Shown: positions 20,467 through 24,560 of the stretch, piece after piece | Numbering within the stretch: position 1 is the stretch's first letter | How the letters are laid out: every line of letters begins with the position of its first letter | NCBI GenBank assembly: GCA_964406575.1 | Contig: CAYOSH010000046.1 | Coordinates: forward strand, 1 to 24,560 | Length of the DNA stretch: 24,560 nt | Reading direction: 5' to 3' | Source: WTAW01 sp964406575 | GTDB lineage: Bacteria > Acidobacteriota > Aminicenantia > Aminicenantales > Aminicenantaceae | Position numbers and translations under genes: made by a program | The notes under the pieces: generated by a model | The model's input: the letters and a program-made list of their open reading frames with translations, nothing else | The model's database searches: none | What the model was told of the DNA's origin: nothing

Positions 20467-21177
20467 ATGTTTATCCCTCTTAAAGACGAGAACCCCACCA
20501 CCCGATTTCCCCTTGTGACCATAACACTCCTCGCATTAAACATCCTGGTGTTTTTCTATCAACTGCTCTCTCCGAGCGGCCTGGAATATTATGTTTTGCG
20601 CATGGGGGCGATCCCCTATGAGATCACCCACTTCACATCTCTGGCCGTTCCCAATATTCCGCGGTTGTCTCCTCCTCTCACTTTGCTTACAGCCATGTTC
20701 TTGCACGGAGGGTTTCTCCATCTCATCGGGAATATGCTCTATCTGTGGATATTCGGGAATAATATCGAAGATTATCTGGGGTCTTTTCGGTTTATCCTCT
20801 TTTATCTTCTTTCCGGATTGGGGGCAAGTGTCACGCATATCATTTTTAATCCCAATTCCCAAGTTCCCATGATCGGAGCCAGTGGTGCGATAGCGGGTGT
20901 GCTCGGTGCTTATTTGATCCTGTACCCTCGCACAAAGGTCCTGACCTTGGTTTTCTTGTTTTTTTTCATCCGAATTGTGCCCATTCCTGCCGCTCTTGTC
21001 CTTGGGTTTTGGTTCTTCCTCCAGATCATTAATGTGGGGATGGGAGAGGGAGTCGCTTGGTTTGCCCACATCGGAGGATTTTTGGTCGGAATTTTGCTCA
21101 TAAAGATATTCTCCGGAAGGCAGCGCCCTCCTAGGTCAGTTATAAAACCCTCCGGTCGCAGGGATTATAGCCACTGA
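20467..21177 (+). CDS. Rhomboid-family intramembrane serine protease
   Basis: 236 residues with six to seven membrane helices. The catalytic dyad is present: S139 in GASGAIAGVLGAYL and H201 in WFAHIGGFLVGI. The oxyanion-forming HGGFLHLIGNMLYLWIFG segment (H80, H85, N89) is complete. N-terminal FIPLKDENPTTRFPLVTITL is typical for bacterial rhomboids of this subgroup, which cut transmembrane proteins within the bilayer; substrate unknown. AAAGGAAAG lies before the ATG. It follows the TPR gene after 97 bases and precedes the ribosomal protein operon, which has its own promoter. Confidence 0.9.
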   Translation: MFIPLKDENPTTRFPLVTITLLALNILVFFYQLLSPSGLEYYVLRMGAIPYEITHFTSLAVPNIPRLSPPLTLLTAMFLHGGFLHLIGNMLYLWIFGNNIEDYLGSFRFILFYLLSGLGASVTHIIFNPNSQVPMIGASGAIAGVLGAYLILYPRTKVLTLVFLFFFIRIVPIPAALVLGFWFFLQIINVGMGEGVAWFAHIGGFLVGILLIKIFSGRQRPPRSVIKPSGRRDYSH

Positions 21178-21263
21178 ACGAAAATGCAAAATTACAGATC
21201 CTAAGTTCGGAACGCTTTATGTGCGACGTTATTTTGGGAGAGAAAAGGCTCGATCGGGACAGG

Positions 21264-21315
21264 GGAATATTAATATTCCGGGTTTAACCTCTTTATTTAC
21301 GGGCACGTAGAGGTT
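21264..21315. promoter_or_regulatory. Palindromes upstream of rplM
   Basis: GGAATATTAATATTCC (21264-21279) is a perfect 16-bp palindrome. Just after it AACCTC (21286-21291) can pair with GAGGTT (21310-21315), and the latter overlaps the -35 box of the rplM promoter. The arrangement fits an operator for a dimeric regulator, or a weak terminator of read-through from the rhomboid gene; no T-run supports the latter strongly. Confidence 0.4.
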
Positions 21316-21342
21316 GACAACTCCCTTGAGTTTTAGTATTTT
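21314..21342 (+). promoter_or_regulatory. Promoter of the rplM-rpsI operon
   Basis: TTGACA (21314-21319) is perfect, the spacer is 17 bases, and TATTTT (21337-21342) keeps the essential T-A...T. The leader of about 40 bases contains AACC...GGTT (around 21355-21369), which could form the small hairpin through which L13 controls its own operon in other bacteria. Confidence 0.7.
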
Positions 21343-21387
21343 ATGCAATCACTAACCCTCGAGAGGTTGATTCTGAGGTTTTGAATA

Positions 21388-21828
21388 ATGAAAACATTTG
21401 TACCTAAAAAAAGCGAAATCGAACGCAAATGGTGGTTGATCGATGCCGAAGGCAAAGTTCTAGGGCGATTGGCCACAGAGATCGCGATCTTGCTTCAAGG
21501 CAAGAGGAATCCCGAGTTTGTAAAGTTCATGGACAGCGGAGATTTTGTCGTTGTGATCAACGCGGATAAAGTGAAAGTCACAGGCAAAAAGCTTGACCAG
21601 AAAAAGTATTACTCCCATTCCGGATACCCGGGTGGTATAAGAGAGAAGACGTTAAGAGAACTCATTGAAAAAAATCCTGAAGAAGTCTTACGCAAGGCTG
21701 TCCGCGGGATGATCCCCAAAAACAAGCTCGGCCGTGCCATGTACAAGAAGCTCAAAGTCTATACAGGGCCTGATCATCCTCATGAAGCTCAAAAACCGCA
21801 GGAATATCAGTTCAAGGAGGAATCTTGA
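21388..21828 (+). CDS. rplM: 50S ribosomal protein L13
   Basis: 146 residues, standard length. Family hallmarks are KWWLIDAEGKVLGRLATEIA, LQGKRNPEFVKFMDSGDFVV, VKVTGKKLDQKKYYSHSGYP and RGMIPKNKLGRAMYKKLKVY followed by GPDHPHEAQ. L13 is an early 23S rRNA assembly protein. GAGG lies 10 bases before the ATG. Its TGA stop overlaps the TTG start of rpsI, the usual rplM-rpsI pairing. The C-terminal tail is short and normal. Confidence 0.97.
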   Translation: MKTFVPKKSEIERKWWLIDAEGKVLGRLATEIAILLQGKRNPEFVKFMDSGDFVVVINADKVKVTGKKLDQKKYYSHSGYPGGIREKTLRELIEKNPEEVLRKAVRGMIPKNKLGRAMYKKLKVYTGPDHPHEAQKPQEYQFKEES

Positions 21829-22229
21829 GTCTAATACAGTATTACGGCACAGGAAGGCGCAAATCTTCGGTTGCAAGGGTCTATTTGAGGCCCGGGAAGG
21901 GTGATATCACTCTGTATGTAAATAAAAGGCCTCGTCCCTACACTGACTTTTTTACTTTGGACAGCTACAAGAACATCATCAAGCAGCCACTTCATCTGAC
22001 TGAAACGGAGAGCAAGTTTGACATTTTCATCCGGGTCAGAGGAGGAGGCCTTCATGCCCAAGCTGAGGCCATACGTTTGGGAATAGCAAGGGCATTGGTG
22101 GAATTCAATAAAGAATTGAGGCATACTCTTAAGCAGGCTGGGTTGCTCACCCGGGATGCTCGGGTCAAAGAACGAAAAAAATACGGATTGTTGGGTGCTA
22201 GAAAAGCCCCTCAATACCACAAGAGATAA
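21825..22229 (+). CDS. rpsI: 30S ribosomal protein S9
   Basis: 134 residues. Signature parts are YYGTGRRKSSVARVYLRPGK, VRGGGLHAQAEAIRLGIARA and the basic tail KKYGLLGARKAPQYHKR, whose last arginine touches the P-site tRNA. The start is TTG at 21825, decided by AAGGAGG at 21814-21820 and by the family N-terminus; it overlaps the rplM stop by four bases. Translational coupling with L13 is expected. The tail has LLGARKAPQ where KKARKRPQ is common, a mild deviation. Confidence 0.97.
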   Translation: MSLIQYYGTGRRKSSVARVYLRPGKGDITLYVNKRPRPYTDFFTLDSYKNIIKQPLHLTETESKFDIFIRVRGGGLHAQAEAIRLGIARALVEFNKELRHTLKQAGLLTRDARVKERKKYGLLGARKAPQYHKR

Positions 22230-22244
22230 AAGGGAGGATTGCAG

Positions 22245-23150
22245 TTGGTATCCGTGACGATGAAGGAACTTTTGGAAGCAGGCGTTCATTTTGGGCACCA
22301 AACCAAGAGGTGGAATCCCAAGATGAAGGAGTACATTTTCAGCCAGAGGAATGGAATCTACATTATCGATCTTCAGAAGACGATCAAGATCTTCAAAGAG
22401 GCCCTTCAGTATGTTGAAGGTGTAGTGGAGAGTGGTAGAGAAATTCTTATGGTTGGAACAAAAAAACAAGCTCAGGATATTGTCAGAGATTACGCTCTGA
22501 AATGTGAATCCAGCTATGTGAACCAGCGGTGGTTGGGAGGTTTGTTAACAAATTTCAGTGTCATACGGGGCAGTGTGGAACGGTTGATCGAGATGGAAGA
22601 AATGAAGGCAGACGGACGATGGGATCTCCTATCGAAAAAAGAGAAATCCAGGCAGGAAAAAGTCTACAGAAAGCTCTCCAAAAACTTGGGGGGCATCAAG
22701 GATATGACAGAGCTGCCGGGGATCCTCTTTGTGATCGATTCCACAAAGGAAGAAATTGCCATTTTGGAGGCACTGAAACTGAAAATACCGATCGTTGCAG
22801 TGGTTGATACAAACGGCGATCCTGAGAATATCGATTATCCAATTCCGGGAAATGATGATGCTGTTAGAGCCATCGAGTTGTTCACCGCAAAAGTTGCCGA
22901 GACTGTGACAGAGGGAAAAAAGAAGATGATCGAGAAAGAACTCCTCGAGACCAAAGCAGAAGAGGGAATCCCCGCAGAAGGGGAAGGAATCGCTCCTTCA
23001 GAAGAGATGCCTGTATTGGATGAAGTTCTGGAGGACAAAAAAGTGATACCGATCGAAAAGCCATCGCCGCCTGAAGACGAACAAATTGCCAAAGACAAAC
23101 AACTGGGAAAGGAAGAAATCGATTCGGCGGAGCCCGAGAAGTCGGAGTAA
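22245..23150 (+). CDS. rpsB: 30S ribosomal protein S2 with acidic C-terminal extension
   Basis: 301 residues from TTG 22245 (read as MVSVTMKELLEAGVHFGHQT). A TTG at 22239 is too near the ribosome binding site GGGAGG (22232-22237), while 22245 gives a 7-base gap. The S2 core is complete: GVHFGHQTKRWNPKMKEYIF, LMVGTKKQAQDIV, RWLGGLLTNFSVI, PGILFVIDSTKEEIAILEA and VVDTNGDPENIDYPIPGNDD followed by A-x-R-A-I. After about residue 225 an extension of some 75 residues rich in Glu, Pro and Lys follows (to SAEPEKSE). Such tails are common in some phyla and are probably disordered. Distance to rpsI is 15 bases, so one operon. Confidence 0.96.
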   Translation: MVSVTMKELLEAGVHFGHQTKRWNPKMKEYIFSQRNGIYIIDLQKTIKIFKEALQYVEGVVESGREILMVGTKKQAQDIVRDYALKCESSYVNQRWLGGLLTNFSVIRGSVERLIEMEEMKADGRWDLLSKKEKSRQEKVYRKLSKNLGGIKDMTELPGILFVIDSTKEEIAILEALKLKIPIVAVVDTNGDPENIDYPIPGNDDAVRAIELFTAKVAETVTEGKKKMIEKELLETKAEEGIPAEGEGIAPSEEMPVLDEVLEDKKVIPIEKPSPPEDEQIAKDKQLGKEEIDSAEPEKSE

Positions 23151-23164
23151 ACAAGGAGTCTGAA

Positions 23165-23758
23165 ATGGAAATCACAGCTGCATTGGTTAAGGACCTTCGC
23201 GATCGTACTGGGATCGGGATGATGGAGTGTAAAAAAGCGCTCCAGGAGACTTCTGGAGACCTTGAAAAGGCCATCACTGTTTTGAGGAAAAAAGGATATG
23301 CCCGTGCCAAGGATAAGATGGAGCGTGAAACTTCAGAAGGGCTTATCGGATCTTACATCCATCTCAATGGCAGGATTGGTGTTCTTGTCGAAGTGAATTG
23401 TGAGTCTGATTTTGTGGCTCGGAACGAAGAGTTTCAGGAATTGGTTAAGAATATTTCCCTTCATATTGCTGCGTCAAATCCGACGTATGTCTCTTCAGAA
23501 GAAATCCCTCAACAGGTTCTGGATGAGGAGAAAGAGATCATCAGGAGCCAGTTTAAGGATTCCAATAAGCCACCCGAGATCGTCGATAAAATTGTGGATG
23601 GGAAACTCAGGAAATTTTTTGAAGAGGTCTGTTTGCTGGATCAGCCCTATGTGAAGGACGATAAGGTTCCCGTCCGCGAACATGTGGCCACTTTAATCGC
23701 AAAGTTCGGCGAGAACATCCAAGTGAGACGATTTGCCCGGTTTGAGCTGGGCAAATAG
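23165..23758 (+). CDS. tsf: Elongation factor Ts, short form
   Basis: 197 residues, against about 283 in E. coli: this is the short single-core type seen in Thermus and many deep lineages. The N-terminal UBA-like domain is ITAALVKDLRDRTGIGMMEC with KKAL. The catalytic TDFVARN motif appears as CESDFVARNEEF (around residues 79-90), supplying the Asp-Phe pair that pries GDP from EF-Tu. The C-terminus VREHVATLIAKFGENIQVRR closes the core. AAGGAG before the ATG and a 14-base gap from rpsB indicate the normal rpsB-tsf operon. Confidence 0.96.
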   Translation: MEITAALVKDLRDRTGIGMMECKKALQETSGDLEKAITVLRKKGYARAKDKMERETSEGLIGSYIHLNGRIGVLVEVNCESDFVARNEEFQELVKNISLHIAASNPTYVSSEEIPQQVLDEEKEIIRSQFKDSNKPPEIVDKIVDGKLRKFFEEVCLLDQPYVKDDKVPVREHVATLIAKFGENIQVRRFARFELGK

Positions 23759-23770
23759 AATAAACGGACT

Positions 23771-24490
23771 ATGTCTCAAGTCACTCCTGTATACGAGAGG
23801 ATTCTATTAAAGCTATCGGGGGAATCTCTGCTGGGGAAACGGAACTATGGTCTCAGTGTGGAAACGGCCAAAAAGATTGCCCACGAGATTAAAGAGATCC
23901 ATGATCTGAACGTCCAAATAGGCATTATGATCGGGGGTGGCAACATCTTTCGAGGCATCCATGGCACAGAAGCAGGGATGGACCGCGCCTCTGCAGATTA
24001 TATGGGTTTGCTGGCGACCATGATCAATGGGATCGCACTGCAGGATGCTCTTGAGAGAGAAGGGATAGGTGCCCGGCATATTTCTGCCATTGAGATCAGC
24101 GGTGTCGCCGAGCCTTTTGTCCGGAGGAATGCTATGAGTTATCTCGAGGATGGCAATATCCTTATTTTTAGCGCAGGCACAGGTAATCCCTATTTCACGA
24201 CCGATACTGCAGCGGCGTTACGGGCCCTTGAGATCGGCGCTCACGTGATCCTGAAGGCGACAAAAGTGGACGGAGTGTATTCTGCCGATCCCCTTAAAGA
24301 TAAGAGCGCACAAAAATTCGAGTCCATCAAATACATGGACGTCATAAAAAAAGGGCTGCGGGTTATGGACACGACAGCCATATCTCTGTGCAAAGAAAAC
24401 AATGTCCCGATCATCGTCTTCAATCTCAGGAAAAAGGGGAATATGAAGAAGGCGGTCCTGGGGCAGAAGGTTGGAACTCGAATCTATTAA
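23771..24490 (+). CDS. pyrH: Uridylate kinase (UMP kinase)
   Basis: 239 residues, hexameric bacterial type of the amino-acid-kinase fold. Motifs are ERILLKLSGESLLGKRNYG, the GIMIGGGNIFRG phosphate loop, DRASADYMGLLATMINGIAL, the GTGNPYFTTDTAAALRALEI nucleotide segment and the ATKVDGVYSADP uridine site. It makes UDP from UMP with ATP. It follows tsf after 12 bases with only a weak binding site (GGAC) and usually precedes frr, which would lie beyond the window unless displaced by the MITE-like element that starts 8 bases after its stop. Confidence 0.96.
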   Translation: MSQVTPVYERILLKLSGESLLGKRNYGLSVETAKKIAHEIKEIHDLNVQIGIMIGGGNIFRGIHGTEAGMDRASADYMGLLATMINGIALQDALEREGIGARHISAIEISGVAEPFVRRNAMSYLEDGNILIFSAGTGNPYFTTDTAAALRALEIGAHVILKATKVDGVYSADPLKDKSAQKFESIKYMDVIKKGLRVMDTTAISLCKENNVPIIVFNLRKKGNMKKAVLGQKVGTRIY

Positions 24491-24498
24491 CCATCTGA

Positions 24499-24560
24499 CC
24501 TGAACTATTCATAAAAAATGTCGATACTTTGTTCAACAAAAGTAAAATCAATCATTACCA
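24499..24560. mobile_element. Second copy of the MITE-like element, left end
   Basis: CCTGAACTATTCA (24499-24511) matches the TIR at 3690 in 12 of 13 bases. The next 50 bases track the first copy with scattered changes and small indels (ATAAAAAATGTCGATACTTT against ATAACAAATGTCGATACTTA; both then have AAAATCA). Similarity over 60 bases is about 80 percent by eye. The element runs off the window. It lies 8 bases after the pyrH stop, so it probably separates pyrH from whatever follows. Confidence 0.75.

Noticed and set aside
1..24560. Genome-wide use of TGA as a sense codon
   Set aside because: rplM, the COG0731 gene, the split permease, the amidase, the rhomboid and others end in TGA at the expected length.

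Overview
The window looks like a stretch of chromosome from an anaerobic, probably diderm bacterium. The evidence is an intact ribosomal-protein block (rplM-rpsI, rpsB-tsf-pyrH), der, tmRNA, a periplasmic amidase with an AMIN domain, lipoprotein-type signal sequences, and many Fe-S, radical-SAM and metal proteins. The gene mix would fit an Acidobacteriota/Aminicenantes-like lineage, but nothing here proves that. TGA is a normal stop: rplM, the rhomboid, the amidase and others end in it at the expected length.

Region by region. (1) 1-3648 is accessory and eroded: an internally deleted IS256-family transposase, a hairpin-rich non-coding stretch, two GNAT-type acetyltransferases, an NTF2-like lipoprotein and a 5'-truncated AlkZ-like winged-helix gene. 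(2) 3690-3943 is a 254-bp non-coding element with 13-bp terminal inverted repeats and a TTAG target duplication; the end of a second copy closes the window at 24499. (3) 4043-9094 carries a COG0731 radical-SAM protein, a permease split into two overlapping half-genes, a convergent zinc alcohol dehydrogenase, a UPF0282 metallo-beta-lactamase-fold protein and a TauE/SafE exporter. (4) 9379-12644 is the most interesting part. A consensus-like promoter with a perfect Fur box drives a same-strand series: Fur/PerR-type regulator, DUF5320-like protein, NifX/NifB-like domain protein with a matching C-terminal coil, a frameshifted DUF5320-like micro-gene, an IscU/NifU-like scaffold, a 2[4Fe-4S] ferredoxin, a tiny Arg-rich ORF and a methyltransferase. 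No nitrogenase gene is present, so this looks like an iron-regulated metal-cofactor or Fe-S handling system of unknown product.

(5) 13136-15187 on the minus strand holds a solitary PTS enzyme I and, upstream of it, a 67-codon zinc-ribbon gene of a type related to the DUF5320/NifX proteins. Both that gene and the Fur-like gene carry one in-frame TGA in otherwise intact coding sequence. In the zinc-ribbon gene a hairpin with a GGUGG apical loop sits at the spacing expected of a bacterial SECIS. Decay, sequence error and recoding are all still possible. (6) 15575-24490 is housekeeping: tmRNA with a consensus promoter and an 8-residue tag, amidase, GerMN protein, der, a TPR lipoprotein, rhomboid protease, then rplM-rpsI-rpsB-tsf-pyrH.
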